Notes: generated by a model from the sequence alone, not told the origin. DNA of 64,000 bases from Pseudoalteromonas rubra (GCF_005887115.1 NZ_PNCJ01000025.1:1-64000), one strand, 5' to 3'. Shown: positions 53,132-62,553, counted from the stretch's first letter. A program made the numbers and translations.

Positions 53132-54568
53132 TTAGTCACAAAGGCGATTTAAGCCATTGAGGGCTGCAACCCGATAGGCTTCAGCCATGGTTGGGTAGTT
53201 GAAGGTGGTATTGACGAAATATTCGACATTATTGCCTTTACCTTTTTGCTCCATAATGGCCTGGCCAATGTGAACAATCTCAGAGGCTCGTTCGCCAAAA
53301 CAGTGGATCCCGAGAATTTCTTTGCTTTCAGCATGAAACAGCAGCTTGAGAGAGCCAACTTCGGTGCCGGTGATCTGTGAGCGTGCCAGGTGTTTGAACT
53401 GGGCACGGCCGACTTCATAAGGGATCTTGGCGGCGGTGAGTTGTTGCTCGGTTTTACCCACTGAGCTCATTTCCGGAATGGTGTAAATACCGGTTGGAAT
53501 GTCGGTGATTAAACGGTCATCACACTTGCCATGCACGATGGCATGGGCGGCAATTCTGCCCTGATCAAAGGCGGCACTGGCAAGGCTTGGATATCCGATT
53601 ACATCACCTACGGCATACACATTGTCTATGTCAGTCTGATAATGTTCATTGACTTTGAGCTGGCCACGACCGTCTGCTTTGAGGCCGATAGCATCCAGAT
53701 TTAGCGCATCGGTATTACCCGTTCGACCATTGGCCCACAATATACAATCTGCCTTGACCTTTTTTCCGGATTGCAAGTGTAATACGACACCTTTGTCCTG
53801 GGTTTCAACCTTAGCAAATTCTTCATTGTGGCGGATCACAATACCGCTGTTCCAGAAGTGGTAGCTCAGTGCATCGGAGATCTCGTCATCCATAAACGAC
53901 AGCAGTCGATCGCGGGTATTGATAAGATCGACTTTGGCGCCCAGGCCCTTAAATATAGACGCATACTCACAGCCAATGACCCCGGCACCATAAACCAGCA
54001 CCCGTTGCGGGTTGTGGGTCAAATCTAAAATGGTGTCACTGTCATAGACGCGAGGATGGTCAAAGTCGACGCCAGGTGGACGATAAGGACGAGAGCCGGT
54101 GGCAATGACAATGGTTTGCGCGGTCAGCAATTCTTTGGAGCCATCCAGATGCTGCACCTGGATCGTATGCGCGTCAACAAAGGTGGCATCGCCCTGATAG
54201 AGGTGGATCCGGTTGCGGTCGTAGAAGCTGGAACGCAGGCTCGATTGTTTGCTGATCACATCACTGGCGTGATGCAAAATATCCTGAAAAGTCAGTCGCT
54301 GCGGACGTTCGCTAAAGCGAAACAGGGGGTTGGCTTTATATTCTATTAAACGGCTGACGGAGTGTCGCAGTGCTTTGGACGGGATAGTGCCCCAGTGTAC
54401 ACAGCCACCTCCTACGTCTTTTTGTCGCTCAATGACAGCGACCTTGCGGTTGCTTTTTGACAGGTTCATGGCTGCACCTTCACCGCCGGGACCCGTACCA
54501 ATGATGATGGCATCATATTGATAGGATACGTCCTGGCGGGGTGCTTTTGTGGAGGTTTTCTTAGTCAC
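53132..54568 (-). CDS. sthA: Soluble pyridine nucleotide transhydrogenase
   Basis: A 478-residue FAD enzyme that moves hydride between NADPH and NAD in the cytoplasm. The FAD loop is GTGPGGEGAAMNL, the NAD loop VYGAGVIGCEYAS, and the second FAD motif is in VYAVGDVIGYPSLAS. The redox disulfide of related reductases is absent (GGGCVHWGTIPSKAL), as is normal for SthA. The start is GTG with AAGGTGAGG in front. Both lie in the 3' arm of a nine-base hairpin that separates the gene from the upstream desaturase gene on the same strand. Confidence 0.95.
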   Translation of the reverse strand: MTKKTSTKAPRQDVSYQYDAIIIGTGPGGEGAAMNLSKSNRKVAVIERQKDVGGGCVHWGTIPSKALRHSVSRLIEYKANPLFRFSERPQRLTFQDILHHASDVISKQSSLRSSFYDRNRIHLYQGDATFVDAHTIQVQHLDGSKELLTAQTIVIATGSRPYRPPGVDFDHPRVYDSDTILDLTHNPQRVLVYGAGVIGCEYASIFKGLGAKVDLINTRDRLLSFMDDEISDALSYHFWNSGIVIRHNEEFAKVETQDKGVVLHLQSGKKVKADCILWANGRTGNTDALNLDAIGLKADGRGQLKVNEHYQTDIDNVYAVGDVIGYPSLASAAFDQGRIAAHAIVHGKCDDRLITDIPTGIYTIPEMSSVGKTEQQLTAAKIPYEVGRAQFKHLARSQITGTEVGSLKLLFHAESKEILGIHCFGERASEIVHIGQAIMEQKGKGNNVEYFVNTTFNYPTMAEAYRVAALNGLNRLCD

Positions 54569-54600
54569 GGCCTCACCTTAAATAATTACTTGTGAGGCCG
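54568..54600 (-). promoter_or_regulatory. Hairpin covering the sthA ribosome binding site
   Basis: On the minus strand CGGCCTCAC and GTGAGGCCG are perfect nine-base complements around a 15-base loop. The 3' arm contains the GTGAGG part of the sthA Shine-Dalgarno sequence and reaches the first base of the GTG start. It begins eight bases after the desaturase stop codon and is not followed by a T-run, so it is better suited to block translation than to end transcription. Confidence 0.6.
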
Positions 54601-54608
54601 CTTCGGGG

Positions 54609-55742
54609 TTAGCTGGTGGCGCCCTTTAACAACCTCGAGTTTAATGCCAGCCATGCTTGCTTTTGTGTCTGCCAAGCCTGTTCCAGTTCTTGATACTGCT
54701 TTAACAGGGCAGATTGCTCGCATTGTTCGCGCATGGCATGCTTTTTCGTTTCCAGTACCTGCTTTTGCACGGCACAGAAGTGCTGAAGCTTTTTCAGCAG
54801 TAAATCATACTCTTGTTGTAACAATGTAAGCTTATCCTGCGCCAAAGGCAATTTCGCCAGGGTAACTTTAGTCTTATTCAACAAGGTTTCTGCTTTGGCT
54901 TTTTCGATCCGTTCAATAGGTGTGCGTTTGAGTTTACTGGCCAGGCCCAGGTAAGACAGACCGCGGATCATCCACTTAGTTGGATCATAATGATACCAGC
55001 GAATGCCATTACGATAATCACTGGCAAAAATATGGTGGAAGTTATGGTAGCCCTCACCATAGGTGAGTAAGGCCAAAAAGCCATTATCCCGGGCAGTGTT
55101 TTTCTCGGTGTAAGGGCGCTTGCCCCAGATATGGGCCAGTGAGTTGATGAAGAAGGTGAAATGCTGGCTGAGCACCAACCGCAACACGCCAGCTAACAGT
55201 AGCATGCCAAATACGTCTCCCAATATCAGGCCCAGCATCAGTGGGATACCAATATTAGTCAACAGGACTAATTTGAGGTAGTGCTTGTGCTGCCACATCA
55301 CAATCTTATTGCGCTGTAAGTCACGGGCATTGCTGTAATCGCCATAGCTTTCACCCTGATAATCTCTGAGCATCCAGCCGATATGGCTGTACCAGAAGCC
55401 GCGTGTAGCGGCATAGGGGTCTTTTACGGGGTCGTCTACCTGGCCGTGGTGAACCCTATGATCACTGCTCCAGTGTAGTGCACTGTTTTGCAGCGCAAAG
55501 GCGCCGCCAAGCGCAAAGAAGACCTGAATAGCAGGATGGGCATCGTAGGCTTTGTGTGCCCATAGCCGATGGTAACCCGCGGTAATCGACATACCGGCGT
55601 AAAACATACAGCCTACAAAAGCGATCCAGTGGGTGGTTGTATAGCCATACTCAAAGCCATACCAAGGCACCAAAGTAATTGCAGCAAGAAAGGACAGACT
55701 AAAGAACAAAACATTAGTCCACAATAAAGGGGGTTTTTTCAT
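54609..55742 (-). CDS. Membrane fatty acyl desaturase
   Basis: A 377-residue integral membrane di-iron enzyme of the acyl-CoA/acyl-lipid delta-9 type. The three histidine boxes are HRLWAH, HRVHH and HNFHH, in the order and spacing expected. Four hydrophobic segments surround them. After residue 280 comes a charged coiled-coil tail of about 90 residues, longer than in many bacterial homologues. It introduces a double bond in preformed acyl chains and so adjusts membrane fluidity. It is divergent from fabR, and a FabR-type operator covers its promoter. sthA follows. Confidence 0.92.
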   Translation of the reverse strand: MKKPPLLWTNVLFFSLSFLAAITLVPWYGFEYGYTTTHWIAFVGCMFYAGMSITAGYHRLWAHKAYDAHPAIQVFFALGGAFALQNSALHWSSDHRVHHGQVDDPVKDPYAATRGFWYSHIGWMLRDYQGESYGDYSNARDLQRNKIVMWQHKHYLKLVLLTNIGIPLMLGLILGDVFGMLLLAGVLRLVLSQHFTFFINSLAHIWGKRPYTEKNTARDNGFLALLTYGEGYHNFHHIFASDYRNGIRWYHYDPTKWMIRGLSYLGLASKLKRTPIERIEKAKAETLLNKTKVTLAKLPLAQDKLTLLQQEYDLLLKKLQHFCAVQKQVLETKKHAMREQCEQSALLKQYQELEQAWQTQKQAWLALNSRLLKGATS

Positions 55743-55755
55743 CTTTTAAAATCTC

Positions 55756-55802
55756 AGCGTACACTTGTACGCTAAAATAGTATTTCAAAGTTGCGCCGTC
55801 AA
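55756..55802 (-). promoter_or_regulatory. Desaturase promoter with FabR operator
   Basis: On the minus strand TTGACG (55802-55797), a 17-base spacer and TATTTT (55779-55774) form a sigma70 promoter. Directly behind it, at 55756-55773, lies AGCGTACA-CT-TGTACGCT (plus strand), with perfect eight-base arms. The half-sites match the FabR consensus known from E. coli fabA and fabB. A repressor here would cover the transcription start. Confidence 0.85.
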
Positions 55803-55857
55803 GTATTAGACTGCCCCTAATGTTGATCTGAGCTAATAAATTATAGGAACTGCGATC

Positions 55858-56502
55858 ATGTCAGGTGTTCGTGCCCAGCAAAAACAAAAGACCCGCCAGG
55901 CGCTGATTGAGGCGGCGTTTAATCAGCTCAGTGCCGAGCACAGCTTTACCAACCTCAGTTTGCGGGAAGTTGCCCGAGAGGCAGGCATTGCTCCCACGTC
56001 GTTTTATCGCCATTTTAAAGATATGAATGAGCTTGGATTGACCATGGTCGATGAAGCAGGCCTGACCTTGCGTCAACTGATGCGTCAGGCGCGGCGCCGA
56101 ATTGCCAAAGGAGGTGGAAGTGTGATCCATACTTCGGTGCTGACCTTTATGGAATTTATCGAAACTTCCAGTAACCAGTTTCGTTTGTTGCTACGTGAAC
56201 GCTCAGGGACTTCACCTGCATTCAGGGCTGCGGTGGCCAGAGAGATTAAACACTTCATTATGGAGCTGTCGCATTATCTGGAAACTGAAACCCCTTGTGA
56301 TGCGAATCATGCCTATATGCAGGCAGAAGCCATGGTAACTCTGGTTTTCAGCTCCGGGGCGGAAGCACTCGACCAGGATGCCCAGCAGCGCGCAGAATTA
56401 ACCGAGCGGTTGATCTGGCAACTCAGATATATAGTGAAAGGGGCGTCGGGTTATCAAAAAGAGAGTCAGTCACAGACTGCACCAAAAGTGGCTGGCCAGT
56501 AG
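55858..56502 (+). CDS. fabR: Unsaturated fatty acid biosynthesis repressor FabR
   Basis: A 214-residue TetR-family repressor that senses the saturated to unsaturated acyl thioester balance. The sequence follows E. coli FabR closely (VRAQQKQKTR, LSLREVAREAGIAPTSFYRHF, LTMVDEAGLTLRQLMRQARR, FRLLLRERSGTSPAFRAAVAREI). TAGGA precedes the ATG. It stands opposite the desaturase gene, and the operator between them shows that in this organism FabR acts on a desaturase as well as, presumably, on fabA and fabB elsewhere. Confidence 0.95.
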   Translation: MSGVRAQQKQKTRQALIEAAFNQLSAEHSFTNLSLREVAREAGIAPTSFYRHFKDMNELGLTMVDEAGLTLRQLMRQARRRIAKGGGSVIHTSVLTFMEFIETSSNQFRLLLRERSGTSPAFRAAVAREIKHFIMELSHYLETETPCDANHAYMQAEAMVTLVFSSGAEALDQDAQQRAELTERLIWQLRYIVKGASGYQKESQSQTAPKVAGQ

Positions 56503-56578
56503 CAGCCACTCCTTGTCTTTGGGCCTGATAAAAGGCGGCTAATTAAGTTTGACTATGAAATCACAAGGATAGCGCAGT

Positions 56579-57160
56579 ATGCTACTTATGATAGACAATT
56601 ATGATTCATTTACGTTCAATTTAGTGCAATATTTTCAACGCCTTGACCAGGAAGTTGTGGTACATCGCAACGACACGCTTTCGGTCGCAGATATCCGTGC
56701 ACTCAATCCGGACCACATTGTGATTTCACCAGGACCGTGCTCACCTAATGAAGCAGGGGTTTCACTCTCTGTGGTTGATGCATTTCAGGGTCAAATTCCC
56801 ATCCTGGGGATCTGTCTTGGTCATCAAACCATAGCACAGGCACTTGGTGCGAAAGTCGTGCGGGCGAAGCAAGTGATGCATGGCAAAACCTCCACGCTGG
56901 TACATAACCAAGGGGGAGCCTTTAACGGGTTGCCTGAACGATTTGAGGTGTGCCGATATCATTCGCTGGTGGTGCAGCACAACAGTTTACCAGACTCGCT
57001 TGAAGTGACAGCCTGGACGCAAAATACGGCGGACGAACTAGATGAAATCATGGGCTTATGCCATACTGAGCGAGCGTTGGAAGGTGTTCAGTTCCACCCT
57101 GAAGCCATTCTTACCGAGCATGGCCTGCAGCTACTTGATAACTTTATAAGTCGCTTCTAA
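56579..57160 (+). CDS. pabA: Aminodeoxychorismate synthase glutamine amidotransferase
   Basis: A 193-residue class I amidotransferase that supplies ammonia to PabB for folate synthesis; in many bacteria the same subunit also serves TrpE. The catalytic Cys is in GICLGHQTI, and the His and Glu are in QFHPEAIL. LLMIDNYDSFTFNLVQYF opens the chain. I call it PabA rather than TrpG because it lies near argD/astC as in E. coli and no trp genes are adjacent; the alternative remains possible. Confidence 0.88.
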   Translation: MLLMIDNYDSFTFNLVQYFQRLDQEVVVHRNDTLSVADIRALNPDHIVISPGPCSPNEAGVSLSVVDAFQGQIPILGICLGHQTIAQALGAKVVRAKQVMHGKTSTLVHNQGGAFNGLPERFEVCRYHSLVVQHNSLPDSLEVTAWTQNTADELDEIMGLCHTERALEGVQFHPEAILTEHGLQLLDNFISRF

Positions 57161-57204
57161 CCTTAAAAAAGTAATCCAGACAATACCAAAAAAGAACATA
57201 ATTG

Positions 57205-58380
57205 ATGACTGAAGACATTAGGCAATCTCGGATAGCACAAGCTCTGGCAGAGCGTGCCCATGATGTACTAATAAGCCATAACTTTGCTCAGCAGCAGATC
57301 GGCTACATTCATACTTTTGATATGAATTTCGGTGAGCGCATACCGCAACGCACTATGCTGGAGGTGGAGCTTGCTGCGGCCACAAAACGTCAGGAGCGCA
57401 GTACCAGTCATCATAAGTACATTGCTAAGGCCAGTACCCACCTGCATCAGGTTATCGAGTCCGCTATCAATACGCAGCTGGAAGATTTAGACACGATTTA
57501 CCACGAAGTAGTTGGGATCCAGGAAGCGGTACCAACTGTGCTGGATATTCTGGCAGTGAAATCGGCGTCAGTTGGCCGTCTAGAGCCTCTGGTTAACGAC
57601 TTGTCCTGGCTGGGTCGAGACCTGGTGTCTTTGGTTAATCTGCCTCAGTATCGTAAAAAGAGTGCCAAAGGCACGACGGTCAAAGTCGACACACCTGCAC
57701 TGGCATTGCGTTATCTGGGCCTGGAAAACCTGCAAATGGTGATCCCCACCTTCGCGATGCGTCACTGGATGCCGCATTCAACTGAGCCTTTCCCACTGTT
57801 GAAGCGTAAATTGCGCGATATGAGTATGGCAACTGCCATCGCCGCTAAAACACTGGCCCCACTGTACGATGTAAAAGAGCAGCATGCGTTCACGCTGGGG
57901 ATGTTACTGGATGTCGGGAAAATTGCGCTGACACGGTTGTACTTGCGCACCTTTGAGCGGGTCTGGCAAGGTAAAGTGAAAATTGCTCGCGATAAAAAGC
58001 AAAAAGATCTGCATACGGCACTGGTTGGTCTGGAGCCAGATCCCTTGTTTCTGCGCAACTTGTTATTGGAGCACTCGGCAACGGTGTCACAGTATCTGAT
58101 TGAGCGTATGGAGTTCCGTTACTTGCCGTTTAATGCGGCGATGGAAGAGTTTGCGCAAAGCTATCTGCCAAAGTCGCATAATAATGCTACTGAGCAATTG
58201 CCACTGACCCAGGTGGTGCGTAAGGCATACTGCTATGCCCAATATCAGGTACTTAAGGACACCCACTTACTCGAGCCTGATGAAGCTAAAGACTGGCTCG
58301 CCTTCAATCAGCTCAACACTGAAGAGCAGGATCTGCTGTCAAAAACAGCACTACAAAGCCTGCAATTGACAATTCTTTAA
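57205..58380 (+). CDS. HDOD-domain protein
   Basis: A 391-residue cytoplasmic protein with an N-terminal region of unknown fold (about residues 1-100) and an HDOD domain, an HD-like helical fold without the metal-binding residues, at about 105-320 (VPTVLDILAVKSASVGRL, ALRYLGLENLQMVIPT, FTLGMLLDVGKIALTRL). HDOD proteins are signalling adaptors of mostly unknown action. I use the ATG at 57205; a TTG one codon earlier is less likely. It sits between pabA and the argD/astC leader, 44 bases after pabA. Confidence 0.82.
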   Translation: MTEDIRQSRIAQALAERAHDVLISHNFAQQQIGYIHTFDMNFGERIPQRTMLEVELAAATKRQERSTSHHKYIAKASTHLHQVIESAINTQLEDLDTIYHEVVGIQEAVPTVLDILAVKSASVGRLEPLVNDLSWLGRDLVSLVNLPQYRKKSAKGTTVKVDTPALALRYLGLENLQMVIPTFAMRHWMPHSTEPFPLLKRKLRDMSMATAIAAKTLAPLYDVKEQHAFTLGMLLDVGKIALTRLYLRTFERVWQGKVKIARDKKQKDLHTALVGLEPDPLFLRNLLLEHSATVSQYLIERMEFRYLPFNAAMEEFAQSYLPKSHNNATEQLPLTQVVRKAYCYAQYQVLKDTHLLEPDEAKDWLAFNQLNTEEQDLLSKTALQSLQLTIL

Positions 58381-58702
58381 AAAAAGCCACACTTTTTTCC
58401 CGCTTATTCATTCATTCCGGGCAAGTGAGGGATCTCAGTAAACACCTTGAAGTTATAGGGGCGTTAATTATGGGCGCCTTAATAGTTATTCACTGAGATT
58501 GCAATTATATACTAATCCCTTGAATATCAAGGGCTAGAGCGGTGTTTAATATGAGACAAATGCGCTTTTTTTTGAAATAATGAGCGTATGAATTTTGCAC
58601 CAATTGGGAAAAATTCAGGTCTTTTACATCGCTGTCGCTGAGATTTCATGTATCACTGCCTGCCCCGGTTGAGTGCTGTACTCACCAAAATGAGGAATCA
58701 AA
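58381..58702 (+). promoter_or_regulatory. Structured 322-base leader region of the ast genes
   Basis: Two inverted repeats are visible: ATCTCAGT (58432-58439) with ACTGAGAT (58492-58499), and CCCTTGA-ATA-TCAAGGG (58517-58533). Near 58589-58617 two ArgR-like 14-mers each have one good half (TGAATTTT and AAAAATTCA), but the spacing does not fit normal tandem ARG boxes. GAGG eight bases before the argD start is the ribosome binding site. No gene is seen. Confidence 0.45.
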
Positions 58703-59914
58703 ATGACTATCAATCGTGAACTTTTCGATCAGGTAATGGTGCCTAACTATTCACCTTCTGCAGTGATCCCGGTCAAGGGTCAAGGTGCGCGCGTATGGGA
58801 CCAAAATGACAAAGAATATATCGATTTCGCGGGCGGTATCGCAGTAAATTGTCTGGGTCACTGTCACCCTGCATTGGTTGCAGCGCTGAAAGAACAGGGC
58901 GAGAAAATCTGGCACCTGTCGAATGTCATGACCAATGAGCCGGCACTGCGCCTGGCGAAAAAACTGACTGATGCGACCTTCGCAGACAAAGTTTATTTTG
59001 CGAACTCTGGTGCAGAAGCCAACGAAGCCGCGTTAAAGCTGGCGCGTCGTTGGGCACTGGACAAATTCGGTGAGCAAAAATCACAAATCATCGCATTCAA
59101 TAAAGGCTTCCACGGCCGTACTTTCTTCACTGTGACCGTGGGTGGTCAGGCTGCGTATTCAGATGGCTTTGGTCCTAAGCCGGGCGATGTTGTACACAGC
59201 GACTACAATGATCTGGCAGCACTGGAAGCACTGATCTCAGACAACACCTGTGCGGTAATGATGGAGCCACTACAAGGTGAAGGCGGTATCATTTCACCTG
59301 AGGCAGATTTCGTGAAAGGTGTACGTGCTCTGTGTGATAAGCACAATGCGCTGTTGATCTTTGATGAAGTGCAAACCGGTGTTGGCCGTACTGGCGACCT
59401 ATATGCGTATCAGGGACTGGGTGTGACACCTGATATCCTGACTACCGCTAAAGCGTTGGGTGGTGGTTTCCCAATCGGTGCGATGATCACAACCGCTGAG
59501 ATTGCAGAACATCTTAAAATTGGTACCCACGGTTCTACTTATGGTGGTAATCCGCTGGCATGTGCGGTTGCAGAAGCGGCGCTGGATACAGTGAATACCC
59601 CTGAAGTACTGAATGGCGTTAAAGCCAAAGAAGCACTGTTCCGCGAGCTGCTGAACGAGATCAACGAGAAGCACCAGGTGTTCAGTGAGATCCGTGGTAA
59701 AGGCTTGTTACTGGGTGGTGTACTGAACGACAAGTATCAGGGTAAAGCGAAAGAATTCCTGGTAGAAGGTATTAACCAGGGCGTGATGTCTTTGGTTGCC
59801 GGTGCAAACGTTGTGCGCTTCACACCGTCTTTAGTTATTCCTGATGCGGATATTCGCGAAGGGATGGCACGTTTTGAAGCGGCTGTAGCCAAAGTGGTTG
59901 CGAACGACGCCTAA
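58703..59914 (+). CDS. argD: Acetylornithine/succinylornithine aminotransferase
   Basis: A 403-residue class III PLP aminotransferase. It can act in arginine synthesis (ArgD) and, because astA and astD follow directly, in arginine breakdown (AstC). The PLP lysine is in TTAKALGGGFPIGAM, and FANSGAEANEAALKLAR and LIFDEVQTGVGRTG are typical. Many gammaproteobacteria use a single enzyme for both tasks, which I infer here. It is the first gene of the ast unit, 76 bases before astA. Confidence 0.93.
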   Translation: MTINRELFDQVMVPNYSPSAVIPVKGQGARVWDQNDKEYIDFAGGIAVNCLGHCHPALVAALKEQGEKIWHLSNVMTNEPALRLAKKLTDATFADKVYFANSGAEANEAALKLARRWALDKFGEQKSQIIAFNKGFHGRTFFTVTVGGQAAYSDGFGPKPGDVVHSDYNDLAALEALISDNTCAVMMEPLQGEGGIISPEADFVKGVRALCDKHNALLIFDEVQTGVGRTGDLYAYQGLGVTPDILTTAKALGGGFPIGAMITTAEIAEHLKIGTHGSTYGGNPLACAVAEAALDTVNTPEVLNGVKAKEALFRELLNEINEKHQVFSEIRGKGLLLGGVLNDKYQGKAKEFLVEGINQGVMSLVAGANVVRFTPSLVIPDADIREGMARFEAAVAKVVANDA

Positions 59915-59989
59915 TACCTGTCGGTGACATGTGGGTCGCACTTAATGTGCGACTCAGCTATCTACATTTTTTGAGGAGTAAGCGGGCTC

Positions 59990-61018
59990 ATGATGATCCT
60001 TCGCCCAATCCAGAAAAGCGATTATTCAGCGCTTTTGAACATTGCCCAGGAGTCGGGGCATGGCTTTACTTCATTGCCGGTCAATGAAGAATTGCTGCAA
60101 AACAAGATCGAACGTTCCGTTGCTTCATTTGGCAAAGAAACAGATGTACCTTTTGATGAAGGCTACTTATTTGTACTTGAAGACAGTGAAACAGGCGAAG
60201 TCGTTGGCACCAGTGCCATCGAAGCTGCAGTGGGTCTTGATGATGCCTTCTATCACTACCACTTAAGTAAAGTGATCCACTCATCGCGGACGTTGAATGT
60301 TTACAAAGCAGTGGATATTCTGACCCTGTGTAATGACTACACCGGTGCCACTGAGTTGTGCACATTATTCCTGCGCGATAAATACCGTCGCGGGCTGAAT
60401 GGCAAGTTATTGTCTAAGTCACGCTTCATGTTTATTAACCAACATCGTGACCGTTTTGCGGACACTGTGATTGCTGAGATGCGCGGTGTGTCTGATGAGA
60501 ATGGTGACAGCCCATTCTGGCAGTGGCTGGAAGAGCACTTCTTCTCGATGGACTTCCCGACTGCGGACTACCTGACCGGCATTGGTCAAAAAGTCTTTAT
60601 CGCCGAGCTGATGCCTAAGTACCCTATCTACGTTAATCTGCTGAGCAAAGAAGCCCAGTCAGTGGTGGGTGAAGTGCATGACAACACGCGCCCGGCGATT
60701 GAACTGCTTAAGAGCGAAGGTTTTACGTTTAATGGCTATGTCGATATTTTCGACGCAGGTCCCACGGTAGAAGCCAAAGTTGACAACATCCGCACAGTGC
60801 GCGAAGTACGTAAGTACACAGCGCGCATTGACGAAGCGATGCAGATTGACGCAGAAGGTTCCCCCGTCATGATAGCTAATGATAAACTAGCGGGATATCG
60901 TGCGACGGCACTGACGTTAACGCTGCCAGAAAAAGCAACAGAAGTTGCCATCCCTGGTGCGGTGGCGAAGGCCCTGCAGATCGCTGACGGTGACACCGTT
61001 AGTATTGCAACTCTTTAA
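59990..61018 (+). CDS. astA: Arginine N-succinyltransferase
   Basis: A 342-residue enzyme with a GNAT-like fold that transfers succinyl from succinyl-CoA to arginine, the first step of the AST pathway. MILRPIQKSDYSALLNIAQESG opens the chain, and CTLFLRDKYRRGLNGKLLSKSRF is the conserved CoA-region. The length is normal. TGAGGAG precedes the ATG. astD begins 14 bases after its stop codon. Confidence 0.96.
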   Translation: MMILRPIQKSDYSALLNIAQESGHGFTSLPVNEELLQNKIERSVASFGKETDVPFDEGYLFVLEDSETGEVVGTSAIEAAVGLDDAFYHYHLSKVIHSSRTLNVYKAVDILTLCNDYTGATELCTLFLRDKYRRGLNGKLLSKSRFMFINQHRDRFADTVIAEMRGVSDENGDSPFWQWLEEHFFSMDFPTADYLTGIGQKVFIAELMPKYPIYVNLLSKEAQSVVGEVHDNTRPAIELLKSEGFTFNGYVDIFDAGPTVEAKVDNIRTVREVRKYTARIDEAMQIDAEGSPVMIANDKLAGYRATALTLTLPEKATEVAIPGAVAKALQIADGDTVSIATL

Positions 61019-61031
61019 TTGGGAAAGAATT

Positions 61032-62504
61032 ATGACAACACACGCAGCACAATTTATCAATGGTGAGTGGCGCTTAGGTGAAGGCGCAGCATTTGCGTCG
61101 GTAAACCCGGCCAATAACGAAGAGATCTGGCGTGCCAATGCGGCAACGGCAGAGCAAGTTGACGGTGCCGTAAAAGCGGCCCGCGAAGCCTTCTACAGCT
61201 GGGGTGAGCTGGCATTTGAAGAGCGTCTGACTGTGGTTAAGCGCTTTGCTGAACTACTGAAAGAAAACAGTGAAGCACTGGCTGTGGCCATTGCACAGGA
61301 AACCGGTAAGCCACTGTGGGAAACGCGCACTGAAGCGGGCGCCATGGTTGGTAAAATCGCGATTTCTGAAAAAGCCTATCATGAGCGTACTGGCGTGGTT
61401 GAAAACCCCATGCCAGTGGGTCGTGCGGTTATTCGTCACAAAGCGCACGGCGTAGTTGCGGTATTTGGTCCTTATAACTTCCCGGGTCACCTGCCAAACG
61501 GTCATATTGTACCGGCCCTGCTGGCGGGTAACACGGTGATTTTCAAGCCTTCAGAATTGACGCCTTATGTGGCAGAGCTGACGTTGAAGCTATGGGAGCA
61601 GGCAGGTCTGCCAAAAGGTGTGATCAACCTGGTACAGGGTGAAGTCGAAACAGGTAAAGCCCTGGCGTCACACAAAGGCATCGATGGCTTGTTCTTCACT
61701 GGTTCTTCACGTACCGGTCACCTGTTACACGAGCAGTATGCAGGTCAGCCTGGCAAAATTCTGGCACTGGAAATGGGTGGTAACAACCCATTGATCGTGA
61801 AAGATGTTGCTGATACCAAAGCAGCCGTTCATGACATCATCCAGTCAGCGTTTATCTCTAGCGGTCAGCGTTGTACGTGTGCGCGTAAACTGTTCCTGCC
61901 AGAAGGCGAACAGGGCGATGTGATCCTAGCGCAACTGCTGAAAGCCACTAAAGCGATTAAGATCGGTGATTATGATGCCGAAGATCAGCCGTTTATGGGC
62001 TCAATGATCTCTAACAATGCCGCTGCTGGTATGGTTGCTGCACAGCAACAGCTGGTTGAGCTTGGTGGTGAGATCCTGCTTGAGCTGACACACACTGAAG
62101 GCACGGGTTTTGTAACGCCAGGCATCATTGAGTGTACTAAGGTCACTGATTTCCCTGATGATGAGCACTTTGGCCCGTTACTGAAAGTATTCCGTTACAG
62201 CGATTTCGATGCCGCAATTGAAAAAGCGAACGACACCAGCTTTGGTTTGTCTGCAGGTTTACTGGGTGATAACCAGGCCGATTATGAGCACTTCCTGCGT
62301 CGCAGCCGTGCAGGTATCGTGAACTGGAACCGCCCGATCACAGGCGCATCCAGCGCCGCACCATTTGGTGGTATTGGTGCATCTGGTAACCACAGAGCAA
62401 GTGCTTACTATGCAGCAGACTACTGTGCATACCCGGTGGCTTCGGTTGAGCTGGACAAAGTGACTTTGCCAGGCACCTTGAGTCCGGGCCTGACTATCGA
62501 GTAA
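61032..62504 (+). CDS. astD: Succinylglutamate-semialdehyde dehydrogenase
   Basis: A 490-residue NAD-dependent aldehyde dehydrogenase, the fourth step of arginine succinyltransferase breakdown. The catalytic Cys is in SSGQRCTCARK and the general-base Glu in LEMGGNNP; FTGSSRTG is the NAD loop. I start at the ATG at 61032, which follows GGGAAAGAAT; the upstream extension overlaps astA and has no family character. A terminator follows, and astB and astE are not in the window. Confidence 0.95.
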   Translation: MTTHAAQFINGEWRLGEGAAFASVNPANNEEIWRANAATAEQVDGAVKAAREAFYSWGELAFEERLTVVKRFAELLKENSEALAVAIAQETGKPLWETRTEAGAMVGKIAISEKAYHERTGVVENPMPVGRAVIRHKAHGVVAVFGPYNFPGHLPNGHIVPALLAGNTVIFKPSELTPYVAELTLKLWEQAGLPKGVINLVQGEVETGKALASHKGIDGLFFTGSSRTGHLLHEQYAGQPGKILALEMGGNNPLIVKDVADTKAAVHDIIQSAFISSGQRCTCARKLFLPEGEQGDVILAQLLKATKAIKIGDYDAEDQPFMGSMISNNAAAGMVAAQQQLVELGGEILLELTHTEGTGFVTPGIIECTKVTDFPDDEHFGPLLKVFRYSDFDAAIEKANDTSFGLSAGLLGDNQADYEHFLRRSRAGIVNWNRPITGASSAAPFGGIGASGNHRASAYYAADYCAYPVASVELDKVTLPGTLSPGLTIE

Positions 62505-62553
62505 AATCTTACTCAGAGAGAATAAATACTTATTTTCTCATCCTTTAGTATTG

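Noticed and set aside
58589..58617. Tandem ArgR boxes before argD
   Set aside because: Each 14-mer has only one good half, and the centre-to-centre distance is 15 rather than about 21 bases, so I record it only as a weak hint in the leader entry.
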